Both the position numbers and the translations under genes were made by a program. 64,000 nt of DNA from assembly GCA_003342895.1 (NCBI GenBank), contig PTFA01000055.1, forward strand, positions 1-64,000. The letters run 5' to 3'. This document shows, in pieces, positions 37,001 to 49,560 of the stretch (position 1 is its first letter; each line of letters opens with the position of its first letter). Under the pieces are notes generated by a model. It worked only from the letters and a program-made list of their open reading frames with translations. It was not told the DNA's origin and did no database searches. Source of the stretch: Casuarius casuarius. Taxonomy: Eukaryota; Chordata; Aves; Casuariiformes; Casuariidae.

Positions 37001-38480
37001 TGTTCATATAACACCAAGGTGTGAAACCTCTTAGAGATGTTAAGTTTCTGCTGGACCTGGAGCCCTACCAAGCTTGCCTGCAGCTTCCAGTTGTTCAGTA
37101 TTGGAGTGGCTGGTAGAAGAGTCTTTATATTTTAACTGACCGGATGCTGTAATTCACTCAAATAGCCTAAATGCCTAAATTGCAATGCTTAGAAATTACT
37201 GCAGTAGCCTGCTTATGTAGGCTTCTTTCCCACATAAAAATGCAAACATGTGCCACTACAAAAACAGGACTTTATGCCACTGATTTATATATATTTAGGT
37301 ATCAAAAATATTTTACCATTACAGTCTATAAATTCTTCTGAAAGCATGAATTCAAAAAACTGTATGTATAGGAGTAAACTTTCTATAAAGTCTGCAGACT
37401 GCTGAGTAGTGATGAGTATTTACATCACTAATAAAGTCTTGTCCTTTCCTTGTAAGAATCTAGAAATACTCTGCAGTGTGTGTGTGCAGAACTTCAAAAG
37501 CATCTTATTTAATCAGGACCTCGTGGGTAACAGGGCAGGACTTCTTTATATACTGATTAAAAGGCACAAAAATGCAGTTTTCTTAAGGAATTATGATGTA
37601 TTCATGAGGAATACTGAAATTTTGTGGTTACTCTTCAAGCCTTCTGTCCTGTAGTTCACATGCAAGCATGTAGTTTCCACATGCAAATTAGATATACAGT
37701 TACAATCTATTACTTCAGTTTGTGTGATGTGTGGGTCTCCCTGGTCTTCATGTGAGTTAGACCGATGTGTTAGAGGTACTTAGTAAGTCTGATGTCCTAC
37801 CAATGATATCAGCTGTAATCACTTAAGTTTGTATATTGTTGGAAGTTGGGTTGATCCTATGCAAACAGCATCAGCCAGCATCAGCAATGTTACACTCATG
37901 CTTAGCTTTATTAACTACTTTAATTTATTTGAAAGAATCACTCATGCTCCTTGGGCAGCTTCTGAGATGCATAAGGAAGAGCCCTAGGCTGGATCTGACC
38001 TTTTGTTTAAAGTTCTACCTTTCAAGTAAATCTATTAACTTTCCTAATCTTAGAAATCAATGGGGAGCTGATTTCCCTACTGCACAGAAAGAGCGAGTCT
38101 AGCACAAAATGAGCCTGTATTGAATACTGACTTTGTAGGATCACACTGTATGTATGTAGGTTTCTTCTGAAGGTTTGAACAGCCCTACTGTGTCTCAGAC
38201 TGCAAAATGCTGTTGCTTTCTCTAACAAAACTGAAACAGAAGGACTTGCCACTTTTTGCTGCAGTTCCTTTTGTTTGAGCAAGGTGGAGGCTACCCAAAT
38301 TCTGCCTGTGTCAGAGAGAGCATTCGACAAAACTGTCTGCACCCCCAAAGACTCTAAAGATTCCCCAAGCATGTAAATGTGCTGGGGACCAAATCCTACT
38401 TTTAGGCCCTAAAGAGTTTATAAAGTGTGGATTTTGTCCTTCATCTAAAGAAGTGATCCAAACAACAGCTTAAAGGCATT
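34031..38480. other. Unique DNA, no gene recognised
   Basis: No transposon, RNA gene or convincing exon recognised. Frames of 60-116 codons (for example 38372-38022 minus and 35886-36200 plus) show no domain and are treated as chance. Confidence 0.45.
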
Positions 38481-38484
38481 ATTC

Positions 38485-38516
38485 TTTTTTTTTTTTTTTG
38501 GGGGGGGGGGGGGGGG
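38485..38516. repeat. T15-G17 homopolymer block
   Basis: Fifteen T (38485-38499) are followed immediately by seventeen G (38500-38516). The G run can form a quadruplex on the plus strand. A junction of two long homopolymers is also a common place for base-call or assembly length errors. Confidence 0.95.
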
Positions 38517-39337
38517 CTGATGCAGATGCAGAAACGTGTTCTAATTTGCCCAGCCTAAATAATGATCTCCAGTCTTTGACTAAATTACCCTTATCCTATT
38601 TTCAGCAATATAAAAACTACTGATGCTATTTCTTTATGTGATTTGAGACATGTTTTGTCCTAAAAGGTCTCATTTGCAGTGCTGTGCAGGGTGGAAAAAG
38701 TATGAAAGCAAATCTTATTTCCAAACCCTTACAGCTAGAAAGCTATATAGAAAAGGGAGCAAATATTGTCTCTTCTTTCTCTGTAAGCATTCTGTTTTAT
38801 TTGTGCTCTCCTTATTTATTTGTTCATGCAGAAAGAAGTATGTCTTACTATAGCAAGACCAAATCAAAAACTTTGACTAAATGCTTTTCCGATATAAGCC
38901 AATGGAATACTACTCTTTTGTTAGCAATTTTACTTACTGGAAAGGAGCTGATGTAGAGTCAGTCCCAATAGACAGGGTCCCTGGCTTACACAAAATTACA
39001 CCCTGGATTTTGCAGAAGTCTCAGTTTATCTTTTGGGGAGCCAGTAAGTTTCTGGTCTTTTTTATGAAGCACCAAGAAGATGACTTGGTTTGAAATAATG
39101 CTAACTGGAGATATAGATGGAAAAAGAGTTTGAAAATTAAAACCAGGCTATCTCTGAGTAACAGTCTGAAATTGCTGGAAACTTTCAGCAGTGCAAATGA
39201 CTTCAGAGACTCTCTCAAATGTTTATTAGATTTAATGGATATTCTTAAAATTAAAAAAATATATTTTTTATCCATGTATAGTTGTATATCTGCAAGTATA
39301 TTTGCATTTGTAAAGCAAATATAGGTATATATAGGTA

Positions 39338-39442
39338 TCATAGAATAGCTGAAGTGGAATGGGACCTCTGGAGGTCATCTAGTCCAACCTTCCTGCTCAA
39401 AGCGAGGTCAATGCAAGCAAGTTGCTCAGGTTGCAACTCCCT
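39338..39442 (-). mobile_element. CR1 3'-end fragment
   Basis: The plus strand starts ATCATAGAAT (inverted terminal octamer) and continues with 'gggacctctggaggtcatctag..ccaacc' and 'cctgctcaaag', the inverted CR1 3' UTR. Only about 105 bp remain, after which the sequence becomes unique. Confidence 0.88.
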
Positions 39443-42400
39443 TTTTCTGTCTCCTGAATAAATAAATTGGACTTTAAATTATTGTACCTCTAGTGGAACC
39501 AGAATCTTGTCAAAAGGATGAAGTGAGAGGAGAATGAGCCATTTGTTAATGATCTCAGCATGTTCTGCATTTGGTTTAGGTTTGATTTGCATTTTGCGTA
39601 CGTTCATCAGATGGTTTTTATTTTGAGCACAGGTAAATCTTTTTTTGAATCATGCTAAACTGAACAATGTAAATTCTATACTGTTATTTATGAATATCAG
39701 TACCAATATTAACCTTGATAATATAGTTTAATTCCTTAGCTTAAGCTTATGCTTTGGTATACTGCTGAGTATAGAAAACACCAGTTCAAGTGCCTATTTG
39801 AGATTAATTTGAAACCAGTCTCAGGTTGTTAGAGCTCATACACAAAGTAAATAAAAGTGATCTTGGACATCTGATATTACCCTTTGTATTTCTTGTATCT
39901 CTTGGCATAAACAAGGGCACTTAGCCACATGATAGCCTTTCTACTCTCTTTTCCTGAGGCTTCTCAGGTTACTGATATTGCTGTCTGCAACAATGTGTTG
40001 AAATATTGGTAGGAAAGGGTTTTTAGATGTTCTTCATTGTACTGTTCCTGTCTTAACTGTTAAAACATCTTATGGATCAATTTCCTCTCCTGTTTATGAT
40101 TAGGTAGGCTATCTTTGCTTGTGCATGGCATCACTGAAAAATCCAGTGGTTGTCTATGTGAAAAAGCAATGGCTATATTTATAGGTGTCTTAGTACAGCT
40201 TAGCAGGAAAAAACAAGTACAGTTTAATCACCCAGGTCTCTGAAGACAGTTATTCATCACAACGTCTCAGATATATTCGAGAATGACTATTGCTAGTATT
40301 TTTCTCTTGTTGGATTCTGAATTTTAAAGTTAGGTAATGTGTAAGGCACTAGAAATTTTCAAATAGTCGATGAAACTTGAAGGGTTTTTGTTTTTCTTTG
40401 AAAGATGAACAATATTTTATCGCAATGAATGGAGGATATGGAACACAGTGGCATAGTACAGTTTTGTTCTTTCTTTTTTCTTTCACAATCCTATTGACCT
40501 ATATGGGATTGTAGCAGCTTAACTGAGGAGAGTATGATTTCAGCACTTTTCTCCCTTTTTCTTAAGTTTTACAACCTAGCTTTTCAACTCTTTGGGTAAC
40601 TTGGTCAATTGATTAAAAATTAGTTGTTATATACAGCAATGGTTCCAACTTGCTATCACTTATAGACTCTTTTAACATTTATAGCCTGCTGCTCTCTAAA
40701 ACTTGGTGCAATTTTGCAGCGTTTATTGCTTGTATGATCCTGTCGGTGGGGTGCGTAGGACTGAGTTACGGATGTCACATGAATGAGTTTCCCTCTGTGT
40801 GCGTATATATGTAAATAACTGTTCATCTGTAACTCAGTAATGGTAACGGTAATAGCCTACTTCATTATATGACAAAGCCAAGTGTTATAGTCAGTTCCGG
40901 CTCCTCAGCTGTGAAGCCCGAGGTGTGAGAGGTTAGAGGCTGACTAATGAGCTGAGAATTTAGGGACCTCTGGAGAGTAACAGACATGACTGAAGAGTTA
41001 AGCAGAACCTATCAAGTCCTTAATTACCCTGCTTCCTTCTCTTTTACAGAACAAAGATATGCTTAACCAAGATCTGCCCTTTGCTGAAGGTACACTGGAA
41101 GTGATTTTTGTCCTAATTAGTGAGGACTTCTGTTTTCTGTGTAAAGGTTATTTCTGTGTATTTCTTTGAGATATTTGAATAGATTGCCCTCCTTTTAATA
41201 GTCCGCTTAAAAAATGAGAAGGTGAAAGATCTTAACTCTTTTACTTTGAACAAAAGCAGCTTTGTAAAGTGAGTTTGCTGAACCTGAGGCTAGTATTCCT
41301 GTAATTTATTCAGAAATCTAGTTAAGCTTGCAAGTTTAACATAGATATGATTATTCCATTATGAAAATAGGAACATAAAAAATAAAATGAAAAGAGTGAA
41401 CAGAACTGAGAGGAAAGAAAACGCCTACAGCATTGAATGTGTTCTCTGGGAGGATGTATCAGGTAGAAACAGTCTGATTTTTTGAACTCTCACATTTTGA
41501 AAATCACCAAAGTCCTGGTATGTAAGAAAGAAGACCTCTGATAGAAAGCGAAAATCCCCATCGTAGAGGAAAGGATTAGAGAAACTGTTCTTAAAAACTG
41601 TGTAGCTTCATATCTCCCATTGAAGTTAAGGTTATCAGTAGCAGTATGAAATGAGAGATTATATGGAGCAGCTGAGAAAGTCCTAAAATACGGGAGTTTG
41701 CTAACCAAATAGCAGCTCTCACATGAACTTCCACCTTTATGCACAGCACAAGTTTTCTTTTTTCTTAGTTAGGACAGAGGCTTAAATACACATACTTGTT
41801 TTCTCAAGCCTTTGGTGACTGCAAGAGAAATTAGATAATTTGGTGGGGGAAAAGCACCCCAAATCACTCTAAGGTGCAAACACAACTGTCTGTGATAAAT
41901 TTAAAAAGGCTTGATGAGCACTGTCAAATAGATGGATGTACTGTGCAACACTTCCAGTGGCTGACTGGTCTGATGTTGACCTAAGAAGACAAAAATGCTT
42001 CACGTCTGAGAAAAATCTCTAATATCAAGGCCTGTGGAAAAGGTATCTTTGGAAAATTAAAAAAAAAAAAAAAAATCCAGGCAGTGAATGAAAAATTGCC
42101 TAAGATAATTTTGAACCTTTCAGCCAAGGGGTCAAATACCTGAGAACTCGAGAGATACAGTAATGTGGGAAGACTTTGATTGTCAATGTGGTAGGGTAAA
42201 TACATAAAGAGTTGCACAATTAGTGTATGCTTGAAGCAGACTTCATTGATCTCTTGTTCTTTTACCCTATCTCTTTTGTAAGAAGAAAGCAAGTAAGTAA
42301 ATAAAGCTTTCCTCTGTTGTCTACAGAAGGGAAAAGGAATAAAATCGTGCCATAAATAGTGGTCTGAAGTAAGCCCTGTTTCTTATGTATCAAAGGTTAA

Positions 42401-42860
42401 CAGGTTGAAGGTGTGAGCTCTGGTCAAAGCTTTTTTTTATGGCTGGGGCACGTATAAGCTCTTCCTCCCACCTGGGTTCCCTGATGTTAAGTGGGCGATG
42501 AGCTGAGCAGTTTTCCCACAGCAGGAGCACAGGAAGACTGGTTTTCACCGACTATTTGTGAGTTCATTATTTTTCTATCAGCTGTGGCTGACCTTTGCCA
42601 GAGTGTTCAAAGGTTATGACAGGATCACGGGCACACATTCCCATAGAATTCATTTTCTTTGGAAACGAGAGTAGTAACTTAGAAGACTAAATAGCCCTGT
42701 GTACTTACTACAACACTCCTGGGCGATGAGACTAAAGGGGAGGGCGGGGAGGTGGAATTGGGCTTTATCTGCATGCCAGAGTGATTCCAGCTTAATTTAC
42801 ATTGGTACTGTTATTTAAACCAGTTGCTGCATGCTTATTTGAACTGATAATCTGAACCAC
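39443..42860. other. Unique DNA, no gene recognised
   Basis: AT-rich. A poly-A run lies at 42059-42075. The small candidate exon 41050-41089 is listed separately. The frame 42292-41981 (minus) reads through the poly-A run as Phe and is a chance frame. Confidence 0.45.
41050..41089 (+). other. Weak candidate micro-exon (phase 0 to 1)
   Basis: A very good acceptor (pyrimidine-rich then TTTTACAG, ending 41049) and a GAAG|GTACAC donor bound 40 nt open in only one frame (NKDMLNQDLPFAE plus one base). It has the same entry and exit phases as the segment at 29804, so the two could be alternatives or one or both may be chance. Not recognised as any known protein. Confidence 0.15.
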
Positions 42861-42867
42861 TAGTGGA

Positions 42868-42897
42868 TTGTGTGTGTGTGTGTGTGCGGGGGGGGGG
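42868..42897. repeat. (TG)n followed by G10
   Basis: About nine TG units, a CG, then ten G. It is a simple repeat; the glycine/valine-rich start of the frame at 42870 derives from it. Confidence 0.93.
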
Positions 42898-43201
42898 TTG
42901 ACTTTGAAAATATGGCTGAAGATGTCTTTGTGGCTTTAAATGTGGAAAAACTTAACTTGAAACATAATTCAACAAGATATTATTTTGGGCCCACCAGAGA
43001 CTGCTGCTGGCAGGAATCCAAAACTGAAAATGTATTTGCAGTTGGCATGATGTAATTAGCAGGGCGTTTCAATATAAGTGGTCTCCTTAATGATTTTCGC
43101 TGTATACTTCATCATTTTTGATTTTTTTCTAACTGCCTAAAAGAACTAGAGAAATAGTCTTAAAATAATGATGAAATGTCTCCCTTTTATTCTATTTTCA
43201 G

Positions 43202-43302
43202 CCTTCAAAATGTTGAGAGAGAAGATTACTAATAAAATGAAACAGGCTTTGGAGGCTGTGTATCTGAACATCAGCAGTATTTTTGCAGGAACCTTTGTAT
43301 AA
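43202..43302 (+). other. Weak candidate terminal coding exon
   Basis: A strong acceptor (TTTTATTCTATTTTCAG, ending 43201) is followed by a frame of 32 codons after two phase bases, ending in TAA at 43300-43302. The segment contains FKMLREKITNKMKQALEAVY, a plausible amphipathic helix. Its entry phase (needing one upstream base) fits both 29804-29876 and 41050-41089. An AATAAA lies downstream near 43844. I do not recognise a gene, and evidence is limited to splice-site quality and phase. Confidence 0.2.
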
Positions 43303-44328
43303 GCGAGTCTCTCTGGCTCTTTCTGAATATGCGTGGGCGTGTTTCTACGTTCAGGGTCAGAGTGACTTCTATAGAAAAGTTAGGGCTCTGGAAACTGGAT
43401 CCCTGCCAGATTAGCTTTCAATTTAAAAAAAAATTGAGGCAGCAACTAATAGTGCAGTAGCATGTACTTGGGACCTTAGCTAAGCCCTCTCACTGGCCCT
43501 GTATAAGGTACGATGTGCTTTTCCTTAATGTCCAGTGAGCTTATCTATTCTGATTATACAAGAAGCAACTACTCAAAAGTGATTACCAATATTGTACTGA
43601 GCTCTCCTGTAATCATTGCTAATGGGACCACTACTCTGACCCAAAATGCAAATCAAACTTTTGGAAAGGGTTGTCTGACCTAATGTTATTATAGGGTTTA
43701 TACTAGGGCTTTTTACTTGATGAAATAATAGCTGTTGCAAATTAAGATAACAACTTATTCATTGCAAGGTGGTAGCAGGACCCCTGGAAGGTAGGAGACT
43801 AAGAAAACCAAACATTTTTTTCAGGTAATAAGTGGAAATAAATTCAACCTCTGCCTGAAAGAACTGAATATTAGATACCAGAAACATTGTTGTCTGCACA
43901 TAATATTGAGCTTTTGGTTTTGTAGAGAATCTGTTACTTAGTTCTTGACATTTCTCATAAAACAGAATTTTAAAAAGTCATCTTGCATTAAAACATTTCT
44001 GAGGAAGTTAAATGCTAATTTGTTTTCATGTTTACTTTTTGTATTATACAGAATGAAATTTTTTTGAAAGAATGCCTTGAATTAAAACAGAAACAGAAAT
44101 CTGAATATCACACCAGGAAATTCCAACTTCACTGAAGTGGCTTTTTTCCTCGTTTCATGCTTTCTTTTACCATAAGTTCTCAGTGAGATGGGAACACTGT
44201 ATTTGCAAAACACAGTGTTTCAACCAGAAAACTTTAACCCAGTCCTTGTCCTTAGTTCTGTTTCTACCTGTGATGATTTACCTTATTGAGATTTATATAA
44301 CTCTTCACAGTGGCACTAGCTGAAGACT

Positions 44329-44331
<3 letters not shown>
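43303..44331. other. Unique DNA, no gene recognised
   Basis: AT-rich sequence without a recognised repeat. If the exon chain ending at 43302 were real, this would be its 3' untranslated region. Confidence 0.4.
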
Positions 44332-44368
<37 letters not shown>

Positions 44369-44406
44369 NNNNNNNNNNNNNNNTGATTTTCCCGGGGTTT
44401 GGGGCC

Positions 44407-44442
<36 letters not shown>
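44332..44442. other. Poly-T / gap / poly-T block (15 N at 44369-44383)
   Basis: T37 (44332-44368), 15 N (44369-44383), a 25-nt GC-rich island (44384-44408), then T34 (44409-44442). The island between two homopolymers differs sharply in composition from the area, and the block most likely represents one poorly resolved T tract with low-quality bases in it. Confidence 0.9.
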
Positions 44443-44444
<2 letters not shown>

Positions 44445-47400
44445 GCCAGGGATAGGAAACAAATTAGTAAAACTCTGTAGGCTTTTGCAAAATTATTTAA
44501 TTAAATTTTGCCCTGCCGCTAATTGTACTGAAAATCAAAAGTGAAACATTTATTTTTCAAAGTTCTGTTTTATGTAATTCTCATTTGCAGAAAAAAAAAT
44601 GTAGATATTTTGTTCTTCAGTCATGCAGGCCTTCACAGACTATAAAGTATAGTTTATAAATTGCAGATATGAGAAACACTGCTCATCTTTCCAAGATTTT
44701 TTTTGTTTTTGGTTTTTTTTTTTTTGCTTATAAAACATCTGAGAGGTTTTCAACCATGTACTTTTGATGGCTTTATGGTTCAGATAAGCAGCAGTACTGA
44801 ATCTTTTGTGCATACAGTTAACAGCACTAGTTTGTTTTTACTTTTCTAAACAATGTTTACAATACAGATGGCTTGTTCTAGTATCATCTTCTCATTCTAA
44901 TGGTCTTATTTACCTGGTCACCCTCCAATAGCCTGGATCAGCTGGGGGTGTGTGTGTGTGTTTCAGCCTATTAGTGCAGGAAGCTAATATAGTTTGAAAT
45001 TCATGCCTACTCAGAAACACAATATCCACAGATAAAAGTGTTTATTCATCTAAAAACAAACAAAAAGAGAATTGTATATTGGACCAGACACTGATCACTG
45101 CCCTGACGGTACTGAAATATTCCAGAAAGCCAACTCAGATATGTTGTTCCTCTTCATTAGACAGTGAAGAGTTGCACTAGTATATCCTGGTGCCTTCTCT
45201 TCCATCTCAAGCCATAAGGTACTTGACAGTGCGCTTACCTAGGATGTCACAGTGATCACTTTCACCAGCTAACAAGGTGCTTGCAGGCCTTTCTAGCAAG
45301 AGGAGAAATTACTCACTTTGTTGTCAGATAGCAAACTTTAAGTTTGATCAGAAAATATACCAGGTTGATTTGATACTCTTTGCTTAAACTGCAGTTCTGA
45401 GAGAACCTTGTCTGGATCTATAGCAGTGCAATTATAGAAACAGTCTCACAAAGGCAGTGCAGAGAGGTAGTGTTTTCCAAGTGAAATGGCTCTGAGCAAT
45501 ATTCTGAATTCACAGAGCAACAGATTTCCTTAGAATAAGTTTGCAATTGAATCTGATCTTCTTAGCTTGAAGATTGCATTTCAATCTAATCTACTTCTAA
45601 TGTGTGCTTGAGAGAGGAAAATATGTCAGGAAATCATGGATCTGAAGAAAATTTAATTTCTGATTTTTAATTTGTTAGGCTTTGACACCCTACTTATCTA
45701 TTCTTTTCCATATTAATAACTATCCTGTTCATCTTAGAACTGAAATGTTGATAAAATGCCATGAAAAGATATGATAGCGGTTGCTCACATTTATTCATGT
45801 GCAAATAACCTATTCCCCAGCCCCTAAGCTCTTCCATGTCTGACCTGACACTTCTGAATGACAAGTTTCTGCTTTCTAACTGTCAGCGCTCTCTTGAACT
45901 GGTTTTCCTCATAGGAATGCTTAAGTTCAGTGTCCTCTGTTTATGTTGTCTGGCCTGCCTGTTTTCAAGGAGTGGTTTTTTGATGCAGAAAGCATGAAAG
46001 CTTTAAATCAGTTACAGGTTTTATTTTCCTGTGGGTGAACAGGTAATACAAATAAATGACTCCACCAGGAACTTCAATAATGTTTTAAATGATTTCATCT
46101 ATATTATCAACAGTTTTAATTTGATGTGAATCTTGCCCTGGCAATGATCTGTCACTTCAGGAACAACAAAGATTTCAACATCTGTTTATTATTCTGGTTC
46201 AATATTCCGACATAAATTGACATCATTCATGTACTCTGGTATCTCTGTGATGTGGTGTGAGTAGATGGCCTCTTTCTGGGTGTATTTGTGTTGTAAGGTA
46301 GTGCGATATTCGCAGAGGAATGCTAGGATATATTTCCCAAAGGTCTGCCAGAGAAGTGTGAGAGACAGAGTAAAAATACCTTTACGTGGTGGTAAGAGAA
46401 GAATTCTTCAAGCAGTTAGTGAAATGACTCTGACTCTAGTTGTACATGTTGCATTAAATGTACTGGAAGGAAAAAATGTTTGGGCTTTAATCAAATATGT
46501 ATAAGCTACTTAAATACAGCCTAGAATTGAATGATCAGGGATTCTGGACATTGCTGGAATTAATCGTATCTCAGTGCTGTAACAAAAGAAGAGCAGACTA
46601 AAACAGGTAAAATAGAGAATTGTAAAAGATTTTGCTTAAAAAGTGATATGACCTTGTGAAGGCTTTCTCCCGTGCCTCCCCCTCAAAGAAAAAAAAAAAA
46701 CTATCAAAAATATGTCAGGTCTGTCCCTGAAAAACAGTACTGTTAAAGACAGACAAGGTATACTAGTGACACGTTACTGAAATGTAACTTCCCTACTCCT
46801 GCCAAAGGAGGTTAGTGTATCGGGACCTTTTGTTTGTCGTTAGTTTGCCAGTTGGGTCGCGTAACCTGCTGGAGAGGGGAGAGGGCAGCAGATAAAAACT
46901 CCAGAAATGGCATTGTTCTCAGAAGACATTACAAGAATGATGCCTAGAAATCCAGGACTGCGTCAGCAAAAAGGAAAATGGCTTCTGTGGGAAGATGGTG
47001 ATGAGATCAGTTTGAAACCTTTGGGTTTGAGTTTGAACAAAATTGTTACCTCACAGACATGAAATCCAATTGAGAGTTCGACCATCTGTACTAGCTGTCA
47101 TTCTGCATTGTATGTAAAAATGATGTTTGTATGGCGGAACCAGGTATTAATAACTTAAATATTTAGGGCAAAAATGTGTATCAGAGGATTTCTTGTGTCT
47201 TAGAAATACTCAAAGGAGGGTTTGAATACATAAAGCAGAGCTGGAACAGGCTCCACCAAAGATGGTATTTTAAATTTGGGGGGGGTTGTTTGTTTACTCC
47301 TCTTGCTAAACTGAAGAGCTTGAAAATGAGATGTGCAGATTTTTCCAACCAACTTCAAAGCTAGTAACAAAAGGGAGAAACAATGACTTTTTGGAACTAA

Positions 47401-48774
47401 ACTATTATGAGGTTGTAAGATATTTATGTGACAAGTCAAATCCATGGGTTGAATATTATATTTTGTCAGTACAGCATTGCCTTTCAGTAGCATTTGTAGA
47501 GGATCCTCATCGTATAAACTTACCAGGGACTCATTTAAGAATGGAAGTTCTGCTGAACCACTCGGGGAACAGGAGAGGGTCGGGTAAGAATGGTGGTGCT
47601 CTGTGGGAAGAGGTCAGCAGAAGTCATCCTTGCAGTTAGTAGTAATGATGTATGTTTTTATAAAACCTCAACTTTGAAACAGTTATTTGGTGTGAATATA
47701 CTAGTGGGAACTTTCTGTTTTTCCTTGATCCAGTCTATTAGTATGTGCTAAAGGCCAGCAGAGGGAAGCTGACTGATTTGCTCCTTTTGCCAGATTTGGT
47801 TTGTCCATCCCAGTAAAGCATAAGAAAGATTAAAAACAATTGGTTTTGTCTAAAAGGATCTAGGTTTAGGATATAGAACTCCTTTCAGGAAAATTCTAGA
47901 GTCGTTGAGTTTATGGGAATAGAAAGGTAGGCTGAAGTTAATGTTCTGCTAATGTTATGATTGAATATGTGTTGCCTAGAGCTGCAAAACTTGAGATCCA
48001 ATCCTGCTCTTCAAGAGCAGTGAACTGGAGTAATTTCAGTCAGTGTGGACCACTGGCTTTAGAACACATATACAGTTACCTGTCGCCTCAGCTAAGCTCA
48101 CCCGTTTTTAAACCTATTTTCTTTCTAAAACAGCAAATATATAAGGTATGGGTTATTGTGGAAGACAGTATCAAAATAATTTAAAGTTGCTCTGAGCAAA
48201 CATATAAAAAAAGCGTATATGCTGAAGTTTCTTATTAAATTTCAGCATTATTTATGATAACTGTACTTGCTCTGGAAATTTACAAACATTTTTGTTGTAA
48301 TGATGTTGAACGCTTAATAAAAAGCCTGTTTATCTGGATATGTACATAAGTAAACTTTTTGTAGAATTTAATCTGTTTATTTGCAATAGCATATGTTCAC
48401 TGTGAATGTTTTGCATGTAGCCATTAAAAAGCTGTGAAATATTGAATGTAATATTCACAGAATTGATAGAACCAGGAAAACAAACAGTATTTTCTTCTCA
48501 GACTTTCTATCATAGTATGCTTATAATGAATATCCTGTAGAATGTGCAAATAGAGTGAGCATTAATTACTTGCTATTTGTAGAGGGTTGATGCATGAAAA
48601 TCTTTAAGTACTATGTTTATGAAGGCTAGCATTAATGCCTCATTAAAGAACAACATTTTCCCAAAAACTATATAATAAAAAGGTAATGTAGTGACATAAA
48701 TGGGACCTTCATTCTGTACTTTCTCTCAATAATTAAAGCGGTTCATTAAGGTAAATATCTCACATAAGATGATT
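44443..48774. other. Unique DNA, no gene recognised
   Basis: Includes a T-rich patch (44697-44726) and a short TG run (44946-44961). A 51-codon ATG frame at 46907-47059 follows an acceptor-like site and has a basic/tryptophan-containing middle, but has no recognised domain. The frames at 47200-47493 (minus) and 47331-47639 (plus) overlap each other and are treated as chance. Confidence 0.45.
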
Positions 48775-49090
48775 TGGTCGTGGGTAAGAGGAGGTATTGC
48801 TACCCAGTACTCCTCTACGAGTTTGTCTGGTTGAGAGTGTGAAGGAATACAGATGCCAGGTGGAAAGGTTGGTCTTGCTTCCTCTTTGTGGTTTGAGACA
48901 CACAGATAACACGCTAGTTTAAAACTTTATTGCCACGTTCAATCTGCGAACTTTTTTAGAGTTCTTCCATATAGTTGGTGTTTGTGTGTTGGAGGAATCC
49001 AGTGTGGGATTCTGAGTCGAGAGAGTCAGCTACTTGATGGCATCTTTCTTAGTACGTGCAGGTATACCTATACCCTGTGATTCCTTCTAA
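48775..49090 (-). mobile_element. Possible solo LTR or LTR remnant
   Basis: Read on the minus strand the segment has an AATAAA (in GGCAATAAAG, near 48932-48927) with about 160 bp of U5-like sequence after it, several retained CpGs and a TATA-like stretch around 49076-49060, in a region otherwise poor in CpG. Clear TG...CA termini and a target-site duplication could not be fixed. It does not resemble the LTR at 74-787. Could equally be a unique host sequence. Confidence 0.33.
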
Positions 49091-49394
49091 TAGACAAAGG
49101 ATTTTTATACTCCTTTTCATTTGAACATTTTTATCTGTAACTTTTACCCATTGTGTTTGTATGTATTGAGAAATATTTAATTATATTTTTGGCAGGTATA
49201 ATTTTTTTAAAGCAATCCTAACTCATGATACTGCAAACAGCAGTTGTACTCACTGAATGAGGCAACTGGTCAATATTTCGTTGTTTGATATGTAGCTTCA
49301 GGTCTTAATTATTTTGCACCTTCCAAATTGCATAGTAAATAACTACTTTTCTTTAAAGAAGAACTAGTGGATTTTTCCTCCTAATCTGAGTGAT

Positions 49395-49560
49395 TGGGAA
49401 ATATCATTTATTTCCATTTTATAGATGGAGAACCAAGGAATAAAGTGAATTGCCCATGATCTTGTCACAGAATACATTTCTGGGAATTAACAGAGAAATC
49501 TAGATCTGCTGAGTTTCAGTTCAATGCCTTATTTACTACCTCTTCTAGTACAGCTCTGAC
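49395..49560 (+). mobile_element. MIR-like ancient SINE
   Basis: The sequence follows the second half of the MIR consensus in order: 'ccattttatagatggagaa' (49417-49435), 'aaagtgaattgcccatgatc' (49442-49461), a 'gtcacag' block, then the degenerate tail ending 'ctacctcttct' (near 49547). It is highly diverged, as expected of an amniote-age SINE surviving in a bird. Confidence 0.72.

Noticed and set aside
46907..47062. 51-codon ATG frame following an acceptor-like site
   Set aside because: Its length is within chance expectation, there is no known domain, and no good donor or neighbouring phase-matched segment was found.
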